A stretch of 64,000 nt of DNA from UBA4416 sp036676295 (GCA_036676295.1 JAKFDE010000058.1:62001-126000), one strand, 5' to 3'; counted from the first letter of the stretch, positions 1-9,861 are shown. A program made the numbers and translations. The notes: generated by a model not told the origin, from the sequence alone.

Positions 1-1
1 A

Positions 2-1639
2 ACAGGCGTTGCGGCTATTGTTAACGAATTAGTTGCAGATACAACTAAAGTTATTAAACCTACTGCTCATGCAGCAGCTACTCCGGTAGCAGTTGCAACC
101 ACCGCAAACGCTGATTACAATAAAGCAGCAGCAATGGCTACTTCTGCTAAAGGTGGTGCTTACGAATTAGTTGTTTATGAAAAAATTGGTTTAGGAAATG
201 GTAACCAATCTAACAACCCTTGGTTATTAGAATTACCTGATCCTATTTCTAAAGTAACGTGGGATAACTACATTACCATGTCTATTCCTGATGTGAAAAA
301 ATTAGGATTAAATGAAATGTTACGTCAGGATATCGACGGATCAATCGTTGATTTAACTGTAAATGGTGTATCAGTAAAAGTTCCTGTATTCCCTCAACCG
401 GGTCAAATGGAAGGTACTATTGGTTTAGCAGTTGGTTACGGTCGTACAGCTGAAGCAATGAAAGCTGCATTTGGTGTAGGTGTTAACGCATTCCCATTTG
501 TATCTGTAATTAATGATACATTACAATATGTAGGTTTAAATGCTACAGTAGCAAAAGCAGAGGGCACGCATACATTTGCTTCTACGCAGATTCAACACAC
601 CATCATGGGTCGTGAAGAATATATTTTACGTGAAGTTTCTTTAAACGAATATAAAGACAAAGCAAAAGAAGTTTGGAATCCTGAAGCGTTATTGCCAATG
701 CATGGTGGTGGGGCTAAACATGTTAATGAAATTGACTTATGGGCGGAACATCCTCGTATGAACCATAAATGGGGAATGACAATTGACATGACTTCTTGTA
801 TCGGTTGCGCGGCTTGCGTTGTAGCTTGTACAGTAGAAAATAACATTCACGTAGTAGGTAAAGAAGAAGTTGGTAAAACACGTGATATGCACTGGTTACG
901 TATTGATCGTTACTATACTTCAGACATGAACAAAGACAAAGCTCATGAAGAAGGTTTAGGAACTAAACAAATGTACATCGATATGGAAAATCCTTCGGCT
1001 AACCCGAAAGTTACTTTCCAACCAATGATGTGTCAACACTGTAATCATGCTCCTTGCGAAACTGTTTGTCCGGTATTAGCTACCTCTCACAGTACAGAAG
1101 GGTTAAATATGATGACTTATAACCGTTGTATTGGTACTCGTTACTGTGCTAACAACTGTCCATTCAAAGTTCGTCGTTTCAACTGGTTTAATTATATCGA
1201 CAATTCAATGTTTGCTGATGTAAATCCTGCACAACAAGATTTAGGTCGTATGGTATTAAATCCGGATGTAGTTGTTCGTTCTCGTGGGGTAATGGAAAAA
1301 TGCTCGATGTGTACTCAGCGTTTACAAGCAGGTAAATTAGCAGCTAAAGCAGCCGGTATGCCAATTGTAGATGGAGCTATTAAAACAGCTTGTCAATCAG
1401 CTTGTCCTACAAATGCAATTATGTTTGGTGATGCTAATGATGAAAATTCAGAAGTATCTAAATGGAGAAGCGATGATAAAAACTACTATCTGTTAGAAGA
1501 AGTAGGAGTGAAACCAACAGTATCTTATTTATTAAAAGTAAGAAACCAAGATGAAGCAATTCACCATCATGATGCACACACTGCAGCTCCTAAACATGAA
1601 GGAAAAGCAGATGCTCACAAAGAAGAACACCATTCATAA
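2..1639 (+). CDS. actB: Alternative complex III iron-sulfur subunit ActB, 3' part (5' end outside window)
   Basis: Electron-transfer subunit of alternative complex III, which oxidises menaquinol and passes electrons toward cytochrome c or oxidase. The frame is open from base 2, so the gene starts upstream of the window; ATG 134 is probably internal. The ferredoxin-like part is visible: C-x2-C-x2-C-x3-C at about 797-829, C-x2-C-x4-C-x3-C at about 1031-1069, a C-x5-C-x3-C group followed by PFKVRRFNW at about 1127-1165, and a last pair of cysteine groups (CSMC, then ACQSACP) at about 1300-1410. The N-terminal molybdopterin-like part lies mostly outside the window. The C terminus is His-rich. actC follows 46 bp downstream. 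The family identity is secure because the whole act order follows. Confidence 0.95.
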   Translation, partial: TGVAAIVNELVADTTKVIKPTAHAAATPVAVATTANADYNKAAAMATSAKGGAYELVVYEKIGLGNGNQSNNPWLLELPDPISKVTWDNYITMSIPDVKKLGLNEMLRQDIDGSIVDLTVNGVSVKVPVFPQPGQMEGTIGLAVGYGRTAEAMKAAFGVGVNAFPFVSVINDTLQYVGLNATVAKAEGTHTFASTQIQHTIMGREEYILREVSLNEYKDKAKEVWNPEALLPMHGGGAKHVNEIDLWAEHPRMNHKWGMTIDMTSCIGCAACVVACTVENNIHVVGKEEVGKTRDMHWLRIDRYYTSDMNKDKAHEEGLGTKQMYIDMENPSANPKVTFQPMMCQHCNHAPCETVCPVLATSHSTEGLNMMTYNRCIGTRYCANNCPFKVRRFNWFNYIDNSMFADVNPAQQDLGRMVLNPDVVVRSRGVMEKCSMCTQRLQAGKLAAKAAGMPIVDGAIKTACQSACPTNAIMFGDANDENSEVSKWRSDDKNYYLLEEVGVKPTVSYLLKVRNQDEAIHHHDAHTAAPKHEGKADAHKEEHHS

Positions 1640-1685
1640 TTCGATCAAATAAAAAACTAAATTATAAATTCTGAATTAAAATAAT

Positions 1686-3074
1686 ATGCACGCAGAATCA
1701 CAGATTAGGGAACCATTGATTATCGGTAACAAAACTTACCGAAACATCACCGATGACATTATTGCGCCCATAGAAGGTAAAGCAAACAGAACTTGGTATA
1801 TTTTATTTACCATCGCTTCATTAGCTTTTATGTGGGGTATTGGATGTTTAGCATATACAATTGGCGTTGGTATTGGAGCCTGGGGTTCTAACAACGGTGT
1901 TGATTGGGCTTGGGATATTACAAACTTCGTTTGGTGGATTGGTATTGGTCACGCCGGTACATTAATCTCTGCCGTGTTATTATTATTCCGTCAAAAATGG
2001 CGTATGGCGATCAACCGTTCTGCAGAGGCGATGACCATTTTCGCGGTATTGTGTGCGGCTATCTTCGTAACCTTACATACTGGTCGTCCTTGGTTAGATT
2101 ATATGTTATTCCCTTTACCAAATCAATTTGGTTCTTTGTGGCCTAACTTTAACTCTCCATTATTATGGGACGTGTTCGCGGTATCAACATATGCTACGGT
2201 ATCTATCGTATTCTGGTACATTGGTTTAATTCCTGATTTTGCAATGGTTCGTGATAGAGTGATCAAACCGAAAATGAAAAAAGCATATGCTTTATTATCT
2301 TTTGGTTGGGGTGGTTCTGTTCGTCACTGGTCTCGTTTTGAAGAAGTATCTTTAGTATTAGCGGGTTTATCAACGCCTTTAGTATTCTCGGTTCACTCTA
2401 TTGTATCCTTTGACTTTGCTACTTCGGTAGTACCTGGTTGGCATACAACCATCTTCCCTCCGTACTTCGTATCCGGTGCAGTATTCTCAGGTTTTGCCAT
2501 GGTATTAACGTTAATGTTAATTGTTCGTAAGGTTTATAAATTGGAAGCTTACTTAACAATTAAACACGTTGAGTACATGAACATCGTAATCATTGTTACA
2601 GGTTCTATCGTTGGGGTAGCTTATTTAACTGAGTTATTCGTAGCATGGTATTCTGGTGTAGAATGGGAACAATATGCATTCTTAAACAGAGCAACTGGTC
2701 CTTTAGCTTGGTCATACTGGATCATGATGACATGTAACGTGATCTCTCCACAATTATTCTGGTTCAAAAAATTACGTACAAACTTAGTATTCACATTCGT
2801 ATTATCTATCGTAGTAAATATTGGTATGTGGTTTGAGCGTTTTGTAATTATCGTTCCTACATTATGTCGTACGTATTTACCATCTACTTGGAATACATAT
2901 ACACCATCATTTATTGATGTGGGCATCTTTGTTGGTACAATTGGAATGTTCTTTACATTATTTTTATTGTATTCTCGTACATTCCCTGTAATTGCTCAGG
3001 CAGAGTTAAAATCAATTTTAAAAGCATCAGGGGAAGCTCAAAAAAAGGCATCTGCTGAACACGCACATCACTAG
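1686..3074 (+). CDS. actC: Alternative complex III NrfD-like membrane subunit ActC
   Basis: Polytopic quinol-interacting membrane subunit of alternative complex III, NrfD/polysulfide reductase family, 462 aa, which is normal for ActC. The N terminus (MHAESQIREPLIIGNKTY) is soluble and typical of the family. About ten hydrophobic helices follow, with conserved stretches such as GIGHAGTLISAVLLLFRQKW and FSVHSIVSFDFATSVVPGWH. The C terminus ends in a short charged His-rich tail. It lies 46 bp after actB and 43 bp before actD, so it is presumably co-transcribed. Function is from family knowledge; helices were judged by eye. Confidence 0.95.
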   Translation: MHAESQIREPLIIGNKTYRNITDDIIAPIEGKANRTWYILFTIASLAFMWGIGCLAYTIGVGIGAWGSNNGVDWAWDITNFVWWIGIGHAGTLISAVLLLFRQKWRMAINRSAEAMTIFAVLCAAIFVTLHTGRPWLDYMLFPLPNQFGSLWPNFNSPLLWDVFAVSTYATVSIVFWYIGLIPDFAMVRDRVIKPKMKKAYALLSFGWGGSVRHWSRFEEVSLVLAGLSTPLVFSVHSIVSFDFATSVVPGWHTTIFPPYFVSGAVFSGFAMVLTLMLIVRKVYKLEAYLTIKHVEYMNIVIIVTGSIVGVAYLTELFVAWYSGVEWEQYAFLNRATGPLAWSYWIMMTCNVISPQLFWFKKLRTNLVFTFVLSIVVNIGMWFERFVIIVPTLCRTYLPSTWNTYTPSFIDVGIFVGTIGMFFTLFLLYSRTFPVIAQAELKSILKASGEAQKKASAEHAHH

Positions 3075-3117
3075 TTTTAAATTTTTAGAATAAGATTTAG
3101 ATTTATTAAACAATAAT

Positions 3118-3666
3118 ATGGCAACTAAACAAATTATACACGGAATTTTTGGAGATGAAGTTCCATTGATGGAAGCTTGTAAAAAATTACGTGCTTCCGG
3201 GATTCGTATCAATGATGTATTTACTCCATTCCCTGTTCACGGAATTGATCCAATTGTTGGAGTTCCTCGTACACGTCTTGCAATCTGTGCATTCATCTAC
3301 GGTATAACAGGAACAGCATTAGCTACATTAATGATGTGGTACATGATGGTTCACGATTGGCCAAATGATATTGGTGGTAAACCAACTTGGGGATATGTGT
3401 TTGCGATACCTGCTTTTATTCCTATTACATTTGAAGCTACTGTATTTTGTGCGGCTCATGGATTAGCGTTAACGTATTTATTACGTTGCTGGTTAGTACC
3501 GGGTGCAAAAGCTAAAAATCCTGATCCTCGTACAACTGATGATAAATTCATGATTTATTTAGAGTTGAATGATGAACAATCTAAAAAAGCTGATGAGATC
3601 TTACGTTCTAACGGAGCAGAAGAAGTAAACTACAAAGGCACTATTACAATCGAACCAAAATATTAA
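3118..3666 (+). CDS. actD: Alternative complex III subunit ActD (DUF3341)
   Basis: Small membrane subunit of alternative complex III, 182 aa. Residues 1-45 form the cytoplasmic DUF3341 head (IHGIFGDEVPLMEACKKLR). Two membrane helices follow at about 54-78 and 92-123, then a C-terminal domain with a ferredoxin-like look (LRSNGAEEVNY near the end). ActD is thought to stabilise the complex and to contact ActC and ActF. It sits between actC and actE with short gaps (43 and 19 bp), as in other Bacteroidota act operons. Confidence 0.93.
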   Translation: MATKQIIHGIFGDEVPLMEACKKLRASGIRINDVFTPFPVHGIDPIVGVPRTRLAICAFIYGITGTALATLMMWYMMVHDWPNDIGGKPTWGYVFAIPAFIPITFEATVFCAAHGLALTYLLRCWLVPGAKAKNPDPRTTDDKFMIYLELNDEQSKKADEILRSNGAEEVNYKGTITIEPKY

Positions 3667-3685
3667 TTAGATAAACACAATAGAT

Positions 3686-4321
3686 ATGAACTTTTCATAC
3701 AAAAATCTTAAACTAATGGCTTGCGGTACTTTTGCAGCATTATTAGTAGCGGGTTTTACATCATGTGGTAAAAAAGACGCTAACAGTCCCGGTTTTGAAT
3801 TTATGCCAGACATGTACCGTTCTCCATCTGTAGAATACTACGGAATTCACGTTGTTAATGGCGATACGTTATACAATGCAATGTTGCCTGTTAAAGGAAC
3901 TATTGCAAGAGGTTATATACCTTATGTATATGCTAATACAGGTGAAGGCTATGAACAGGCAGGGTTATATTTAAAAAACCCAATTGCATTTTCTGAAAAA
4001 GTAGAAAAAGAAGGTGAAGTGTTATATGGAAAATTCTGTGTACACTGTCATGGTGCTACAGGTGCAGGTGATGGCAAAGTGAGTGCTAAATTACCAGGCG
4101 CTCCTCCAGCTTATGCCGGTCCTTTGAAAAATTTACCTGAAGGAAAAATTTTCCACTCAATCACTTACGGTAAAGGTTTAATGGGGAACCATGCAAGTAT
4201 CTTAACACAGGAAGAACGTTGGAAATTAGTATACTATGTACAAAAACTACAAGGCCCTAAAACTGTTGCAACAGACAGTACAAAGGTTGTAGCAGTAGCA
4301 GATTCAACTAAAAAACACTAA
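3686..4321 (+). CDS. actE: Alternative complex III monoheme cytochrome c lipoprotein ActE
   Basis: Membrane-anchored c-type cytochrome that receives electrons in alternative complex III. The protein is 211 aa. It has a lipoprotein signal with a lipobox ending at Cys27 (VAGFTSC), one heme-attachment motif CVHCH at residues 118-122, and a plausible axial Met166 in the GKGLMGNH segment. The tail is low in complexity (TDSTKVVAVADSTKK). It fits between actD and actF in the conserved operon order. The single CXXCH is typical of ActE, whereas ActA has several hemes. Confidence 0.94.
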   Translation: MNFSYKNLKLMACGTFAALLVAGFTSCGKKDANSPGFEFMPDMYRSPSVEYYGIHVVNGDTLYNAMLPVKGTIARGYIPYVYANTGEGYEQAGLYLKNPIAFSEKVEKEGEVLYGKFCVHCHGATGAGDGKVSAKLPGAPPAYAGPLKNLPEGKIFHSITYGKGLMGNHASILTQEERWKLVYYVQKLQGPKTVATDSTKVVAVADSTKKH

Positions 4322-4353
4322 TAAACGAATTTAAATACGATAGAATTTTTAAT

Positions 4354-5589
4354 ATGAACACAGATAAATTAAATTTCGTAGTACCATCTAAAGCAAAGCT
4401 AACATCATTCGTTTTGATGGGAGTAGGCTTGATCTCTATCATCCTAATGTTTATGATGGATAAAGGAAATGAAGCAGAACATTATCATGCCGGTACTCGT
4501 GCCTGGGCTAATGTGTTCACAGGAGCTTTTTTCTTTACAGCAATTGCTTTAGGCGCTTCTTTCTTTTTAGGTATGCAATATGCTGCAGAAGCAGGATGGG
4601 CAACATCGATCAAAAGAGTTATTGAAGCGGTAACCTGGTATTTACCTTGGGGCTTATCTTTTTTATTGTTATTATTTATTTTAGGACAATTACACGTTCA
4701 CCATATTTATCCTTGGATGGCAGAAGGAGTTGCTACAGAAGGATCTCCAAATTACGACAAAGTAATTGCCGGTAAAATTGGATATTTTGGTATTTCATGG
4801 TGGATCCGTACTATTTTATACATGGTTGCATGGGTAATGTTTACTTGGAAATTACGCAAGAACTCTGTAGATGCTGATGCAGTTGGACACGAAGAAGCTA
4901 AAGGATTTCATTGGAAAAATGTGAAATTAAGTGCTTGGTTTATGGTTGTGTTCGCAGTTACTTCATCTACTTCTGCCTGGGATTGGATCATGAGTATTGA
5001 TACTCACTGGTTCTCTACAATGATGGGTTGGTACATCTTCTCTGGAATGTGGGTGAGTGCTATGATCACTGTAACGATGTTAATTGTATGGTTAAAAAAA
5101 TTAGGGTACTTAGAGTTTGTAACTGAAAGTACTGTGCATGATATGGGTAAATGGATGTTTGCTATTTCTTTCTTATGGACGTACTTATACTTCTCTCAAT
5201 TCATGTTGATCTGGTATGCAGATATTCCGGAAGAGGTTATTTATTACCAAACACGTTGGGAGTCTTACAAAGCTTTAATGTGGACTGTATTAATGGTGAA
5301 TTTTGCTTTCCCTATGGTTATGTTAATGAGCCGCGACAGTAAACGTAATTTCTTCTTCCTAATGTTTGTAGGTACAATTATTTTCATCGGTCACTATTTA
5401 GATATCATTATGGTAGTGATGCCGGGAACAGTTGGACACGCATGGACAGGTTTAAGCTGGATGGAATTAGGAACATTCTTATTTTTCTTAGGATTATTTA
5501 TTTATGTAGTGTTAAACAATCTTTCTAAACGTCCATTAGCGGTTAAGAATCACCCGTTCATGGAAGAAAGTTTACACCACTCCATTTAA
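4354..5589 (+). CDS. actF: Alternative complex III membrane subunit ActF
   Basis: Second large quinol:cytochrome c oxidoreductase membrane subunit, structurally related to ActC; 411 aa with about ten hydrophobic segments. Family-like segments include LPWGLSFLLLLFILGQLHVH and the Trp-rich SSTSAWDWIMSIDTHWFSTM. The start ATG follows an A/T-rich leader 32 bp after actE. The next gene, coxB, starts 129 bp later; that gap has no gene and no clear terminator, so read-through into the oxidase genes is likely. Confidence 0.94.
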   Translation: MNTDKLNFVVPSKAKLTSFVLMGVGLISIILMFMMDKGNEAEHYHAGTRAWANVFTGAFFFTAIALGASFFLGMQYAAEAGWATSIKRVIEAVTWYLPWGLSFLLLLFILGQLHVHHIYPWMAEGVATEGSPNYDKVIAGKIGYFGISWWIRTILYMVAWVMFTWKLRKNSVDADAVGHEEAKGFHWKNVKLSAWFMVVFAVTSSTSAWDWIMSIDTHWFSTMMGWYIFSGMWVSAMITVTMLIVWLKKLGYLEFVTESTVHDMGKWMFAISFLWTYLYFSQFMLIWYADIPEEVIYYQTRWESYKALMWTVLMVNFAFPMVMLMSRDSKRNFFFLMFVGTIIFIGHYLDIIMVVMPGTVGHAWTGLSWMELGTFLFFLGLFIYVVLNNLSKRPLAVKNHPFMEESLHHSI

Positions 5590-5718
5590 TCAGAAAAAAG
5601 AAAATACCAAAAATAGAACTATAAAATTATTATAATATGAGTTAGTAAAGGTATCCTGCCAAAAGCTAAAAAACTTTACTAAAACATATGACAATTTAAA
5701 AACAAACAACTAGAACAT

Positions 5719-6753
5719 ATGAAATTGTTAATCTTAATAGGACTTGTACTTTTAATCATTGCAGTACATCAGTTAATGCGTGTAATTGAACTTTCCCGTG
5801 AGTTTAAGAAAACTAAAGAGTGGAACATTACCGAGAAAGATAACACCTTTAACGGAAAAATGATGTTGGCTTTTATGGTTGCATTCTTCGCATTTTTCTT
5901 TTGGCAAGTAAACCGTTGGAACGATAATTCTTTACCGGGTGCAGCTTCTGAACATGGTTTAAAAGTAGATACTTTATGGGATTACAATATGTATATCATT
6001 GTGTTCACGTTTTTAGTAACTAATGCGGTTTTGTTTTATTTTGCTTATAAGTATTCAGGTAAAAAAGATTCTAAAGCAACTTTTATCGCACACGATAATC
6101 GTTTAGAGATGATCTGGACAATTGTTCCTGCGGTAGTTTTAGCCTTCATCATTATTTTTGGTTTAAAATACTGGAACGAAATCACAGACAGATCAACAGA
6201 TCCTAACAAAGTAACCATTGAATTATACGCTAAGCAATTTGACTGGACCGCTCGTTATGCCGGTTTTGATAAAACATTAGGATCAACAGATTACCGTCAA
6301 ATTAATGGAAGTAATGATGTTGGTTTAGATACATTAGATGCAGCATGTAATGATGATATCATTGTAAAAAATGAATTTCATATTCCTGTAAACAAAGAAA
6401 TTGAATTTAAAATGCGTTCTCGTGATGTGATTCACTCAGCATACATGCCACACTTTAGAGCACAAATGAACTGTGTGCCCGGTATGATCACAGAGTTTAA
6501 ATTTACGCCGAATAAAACAACTGCTGAAATGCGTAAAGATCCTTATGTTATTCAATTGATGGCAGGGATCAACGAAGCACGTGCTAAAAAAGGAGAGGCT
6601 CCGGTTGAGTTTGACTACATTTTGTTATGTAACAAAATTTGCGGAACATCTCACTATAATATGCAAATGACCATTATTGTTGAAAGTGAAAAAGACTACA
6701 AAGATTGGTTATTAACGCAACCCCGCTTTAAAAAGAAAATAGCTTCAAAGTAA
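5719..6753 (+). CDS. coxB: Cytochrome c oxidase subunit II
   Basis: CuA-bearing subunit II of a heme-copper oxidase, 344 aa. N-terminal hydrophobic segments (residues 1-23 and around 48-65) are followed by two further membrane helices (about 90-112 and 130-152). The cupredoxin domain carries the full CuA site: C304-x3-C308-x3-H312-x2-M315 (motif CNKICGTSHYNM), with an earlier His in the DVIHSAYMPHF segment. The electron-entry aromatic patch QFDWTARY is present. There is no C-terminal heme c domain. It lies directly upstream of coxA and downstream of the act genes, suggesting an ACIII-oxidase supercomplex. Confidence 0.97.
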   Translation: MKLLILIGLVLLIIAVHQLMRVIELSREFKKTKEWNITEKDNTFNGKMMLAFMVAFFAFFFWQVNRWNDNSLPGAASEHGLKVDTLWDYNMYIIVFTFLVTNAVLFYFAYKYSGKKDSKATFIAHDNRLEMIWTIVPAVVLAFIIIFGLKYWNEITDRSTDPNKVTIELYAKQFDWTARYAGFDKTLGSTDYRQINGSNDVGLDTLDAACNDDIIVKNEFHIPVNKEIEFKMRSRDVIHSAYMPHFRAQMNCVPGMITEFKFTPNKTTAEMRKDPYVIQLMAGINEARAKKGEAPVEFDYILLCNKICGTSHYNMQMTIIVESEKDYKDWLLTQPRFKKKIASK

Positions 6754-6795
6754 TTATTAGATAGAAAAATTGTTGTACTTTAAATAAAGAATAAA

Positions 6796-8616
6796 ATGGC
6801 AAACGCACATTCAGAAACTATTACAGGACACGCAGCTCACCACGATCATGCACACGATCACGATGAGCATCACGAAAGTTTTGTAAGCAAGTATATCTTT
6901 AGCATGGATCATAAAATGATCTCTCGTCAGTTTTTAATTACTGCTATTATCATGGCTGTGATTGCAATGACGATGTCAGTGATCTTCCGTATGCAATTAG
7001 CATGGCCCGGAGAAAAATTCGGATTCATCAATGCAATGCTTGGAGACAAGTGGGGTAAAGATGGGATTTTAGATCCTAACATGTATATGGCTTTGGTTAC
7101 AATCCATGGTACGATCATGGTATTCTTTGTATTAACAGGTGGATTAAGTGGTACTTTCTCTAACTTATTAATTCCATACCAGGTAGGTGCACGTGATATG
7201 GCTTCAGGATTCCTGAACATGTTATCATACTGGTTCTTCTTTTTATCAAGCTGCATTATGTTATCGTCTTTATTTATTGAAGATGGTCCTGCATCAGGTG
7301 GGTGGACAATTTATCCTCCGTTATCAGCAGTACCCGAAGCAATGGACGGCTCTAAGTTAGGTATGACATTGTGGTTAATTTCTATGACTTTATTTGTTGT
7401 GTCTTCTTTATTAGGTGGTATCAACTACATTGTTACTATTATCAACTTACGTACAAAAGGAATGAAAATGACAAGAATGCCTTTAACGATTTGGGCTTTC
7501 TTGATCACGGCTATTTTAGGTGTATTATCTTTCCCGGTATTAGTTTCTTGTGTTGTATTATTGATCATGGATAGAAGCATGGGAACTAGTTTCTATTTAT
7601 CTGACATTTATATTAACGGACGTCCTTTAGATAATGTTGGTGGTAGCCCGGTTTTATTTGAACATTTATTCTGGTTCTTAGGTCACCCTGAGGTGTACAT
7701 TGTATTATTACCGGCTTTAGGTATTTCATCCGAAATTATTTCCACTAACTCTCGTAAGCCGATCTTTGGTTACAGAGCGATGATCGGATCGATGTTAGCA
7801 ATTGGTTTCTTATCATTCATCGTTTGGGGTCATCACATGTTTATTACCGGAATGAATCCATTCTTAGGCTCGGTATTCGTATTCACAACATTATTAATTG
7901 CTATTCCTTCTGCGGTAAAAGCGTTTAACTACATTACTACTTTATGGAAAGGTAACATCCAATACACTCCGGCAATGTTGTTCTCTATTGGTTTAGTTTC
8001 TTCTTTCGTAACAGGTGGTGTAACGGGTATTATCTTGGCAGATTCTACTTTAGATATTAATGTACATGATACTTATTTTGTGGTAGCTCACTTCCACATT
8101 GTAATGGGTCTGTCTGCTATCTTCGGTATGTTTGCGGGTGTTTATCATTGGTTCCCGAAATTGTTCTTACGTATGATGAACAAAAAATTAGGATACTTGC
8201 ATTTCTGGTTAACGTTTACAGCAGCTTATGGTGTATTCTTCCCAATGCACTTCTTAGGTTTAGCAGGCGTACCTCGTCGTTATTATACAAACAGTGCATT
8301 CCCAATGTTTGACAACTTAGTAGATATTAACGAAGTTGTAACGATTTGTGCTATCATTGGTGCTTTAGCTCAAGTTGTATTCTTATTCAACTTCTTCTAC
8401 AGTATTTTCCGTGGCGAGAAAGCTCCTCAAAATCCTTGGAATTCTAACACGCTTGAGTGGACAACGCCAATGGCACATATCCATGGTAACTGGCCAGGCG
8501 CTTTACCGGTAGTTCACCGTTGGTCTTATGACTATAGCAAGCCGGGTGCTGAAAAAGATTTCATTCCTCAAACTGTTCCGTTGGCCAATGGCGAACATGA
8601 TGGTGGAGGACACTAA
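6796..8616 (+). CDS. coxA: Cytochrome c oxidase subunit I
   Basis: Catalytic subunit of an aa3-type heme-copper oxygen reductase, 606 aa. Heme and copper ligands are visible: the His in TIHGTIMVFFVLTGG, the cross-linked His-Tyr pair in FLGHPEVYIVLLPA, the CuB His pair in VWGHHMF, and the heme His pair in VAHFHIVMG. The first 30 residues form an unusual His/Asp-rich tail (HHDHAHDHDEHHES) that could bind metal or simply be a linker. It is the last gene of the respiratory operon and is followed 10-40 bp later by a strong terminator. coxC and coxD are not in the window. Confidence 0.97.
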   Translation: MANAHSETITGHAAHHDHAHDHDEHHESFVSKYIFSMDHKMISRQFLITAIIMAVIAMTMSVIFRMQLAWPGEKFGFINAMLGDKWGKDGILDPNMYMALVTIHGTIMVFFVLTGGLSGTFSNLLIPYQVGARDMASGFLNMLSYWFFFLSSCIMLSSLFIEDGPASGGWTIYPPLSAVPEAMDGSKLGMTLWLISMTLFVVSSLLGGINYIVTIINLRTKGMKMTRMPLTIWAFLITAILGVLSFPVLVSCVVLLIMDRSMGTSFYLSDIYINGRPLDNVGGSPVLFEHLFWFLGHPEVYIVLLPALGISSEIISTNSRKPIFGYRAMIGSMLAIGFLSFIVWGHHMFITGMNPFLGSVFVFTTLLIAIPSAVKAFNYITTLWKGNIQYTPAMLFSIGLVSSFVTGGVTGIILADSTLDINVHDTYFVVAHFHIVMGLSAIFGMFAGVYHWFPKLFLRMMNKKLGYLHFWLTFTAAYGVFFPMHFLGLAGVPRRYYTNSAFPMFDNLVDINEVVTICAIIGALAQVVFLFNFFYSIFRGEKAPQNPWNSNTLEWTTPMAHIHGNWPGALPVVHRWSYDYSKPGAEKDFIPQTVPLANGEHDGGGH

Positions 8617-8624
8617 ATAAAAAT

Positions 8625-8660
8625 TTAAAAAAGCCTGAAGAATTCCTTCAGGCTTTTTTG
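8625..8660 (+). terminator. Rho-independent terminator after coxA
   Basis: Perfect 10-bp stem aagcctgaag / cttcaggctt (8631-8640 and 8646-8655) with a 5-nt loop, flanked by an A run and a T run. It closes the act-cox operon. Confidence 0.95.
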
Positions 8661-9119
8661 TTTTAATGCCTTATCATTAATGTATAGTATAAATATTATT
8701 CGCAATTACATAATGACATGAACATTTATAGTAATTAGTGAGCTAAATTTAAAAGGCCGTTAAAACTCTTAACGAAGATGAGCGTTGGCTCGTCAAAACG
8801 CGATGGCGATTAGCTGTGAATTTTAATTTTTTAGTTGAGTTTGAAAGAGCTTTAGTTCTCTTTCAAAAACGAAACTTAAAAATTAAAAGAGCGGGGAGGG
8901 ATCGTTTTGACTTGTGCTTCCTCACATGCTGGCTCAAATATGCTTTTGCATATTTTTCCTGTTTCTTTTTTGACTAAGAAAAAAGAAAATAAAACAGGGC
9001 ATTTATTTGAGATTGCTTCACTGCAATGCGTTTCGTTCTCAATGACGAAGTGAATGTAATAAGTTAAGAAAGCACAAAACCAAAAAACTTCTTTGTATAA
9101 GAACTACCTTTAATATAAG
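8661..9119. other. Gene-free stretch filled with repeats
   Basis: Holds copy 1 of the nested palindrome, then a hairpin built from cttttttgactaagaaaaaag (about 8966-8987). It also holds a partial copy of a gattgcttc...caatgacgaag type repeat (9011-9050), a degraded relative of the full element at 63824-63893. No coding potential was seen. Confidence 0.7.
8742..8914. repeat. Dispersed nested palindrome, copy 1
   Basis: About 170 bp that recurs at 18426-18600. Three nested inverted repeats are visible: the outer arms gtcaaaacg (8792-8800) and cgttttgac (8903-8911), the middle arms ttttaattttt (8821-8831) and aaaaattaaaa (8878-8888), and the inner arms ttgaaagag (8841-8849) and ctctttcaa (8858-8866). 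A gctaaattt...aaaaggccg segment precedes the palindrome in both copies. Transcribed, it would fold into one long hairpin. It has no ORF. It looks like a non-autonomous or REP-like intergenic repeat. An oligopurine/oligopyrimidine hairpin (8966-8989) follows. Confidence 0.85.
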
Positions 9120-9329
9120 ATGAAGAACAAAGAAGAACATAGTTCGAAAGATAAAATTCAATGGGAAACGGTTGAAGCTTTGGAAACTATTGCCAATCAA
9201 TGTATCTATAAAGGAAAAGACGTAGCAAAAGCCAGAGCCTTATTAAAAGCTTTGTATAAAGAAGACATAGAGTATAATGATGATGTGAGTTGCGCAGAAA
9301 AAAATGCAGAAGATGAAAGTGCAGCTTAG
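9120..9329 (+). CDS. 69-aa orphan relic of a secreted-protein linker, hypothetical
   Basis: Small ORF with no signal peptide, followed by its own terminator. The middle (LETIANQCIYKGKDVAKARA) resembles the segment just before the sorting domain of the large protein at 10015-13920 (LESIAQQCPMVNGGAVLQAR, near residues 1165-1185). A run ending in an acidic, Cys-containing tail follows in both. I know this linker pattern from other Bacteroidota type IX secreted proteins. The ORF may therefore be a leftover piece of such a gene rather than a working cytoplasmic protein. The start ATG at 9120 is reasonable but the gene may not be functional. Confidence 0.55.
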   Translation: MKNKEEHSSKDKIQWETVEALETIANQCIYKGKDVAKARALLKALYKEDIEYNDDVSCAEKNAEDESAA

Positions 9330-9353
9330 CTATATAATTATGAAATAAAAATT

Positions 9354-9388
9354 AAAAACGTTTGAAGGTATTCTTCAAACGTTTTTTT
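9354..9388 (+). terminator. Rho-independent terminator after the 69-aa ORF
   Basis: Stem aaaaacgtttgaag / cttcaaacgttttt (9354-9367 and 9373-9386) with a 5-nt loop gtatt and a T run. A strong intrinsic terminator. Confidence 0.93.
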
Positions 9389-9861
9389 GTTTTAGAGAGT
9401 TTGTGTGATAGATGTTTGCCAAATGCCTTGAGGGCTTATGAGAAGGCAACGGTTACCGGATTGCTTTTTATTGAACAAGATGCAACAAAAATGAAAATGT
9501 GCTATTTATCCTTTTTACGGTAGTGATAAATATATTATTGCCTCTACTTTTGTTGCTGAAGCTAACAAAAAATAATTTATGATAATGGACTTTAAACTGA
9601 GAAGAAAATGATTTATCGAAATGTGCCATGATGAGAACAAGGCAGACAAAGGGCTGTAACACTAAGTATAAATACTTAATTGGTTAAGTAGTTATACTGT
9701 ATTGATAAAATAATTGAACAGATCTTTTTATTATTTGATAATATAAATGAATCAATTAATAGAAAATGAGAAATTTTTTTAAATAAAAAATAGTAGCAAA
9801 TAATATGAGATTTGAATTAAACTGAAATTGAAATTTATAAGTCTTTGTCGAATGTTTTTCG
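9389..9861. other. Gene-free AT-rich stretch
   Basis: I see no supported gene here. A 64-codon minus-strand frame at 9468-9662 has no start context, neighbour or family signal. The region may contain decayed coding sequence, but nothing identifiable. Confidence 0.5.

Noticed and set aside
9468..9662. Minus-strand 64-codon ORF
   Set aside because: No start context, neighbours or family signal; probably a chance frame in AT-rich DNA.
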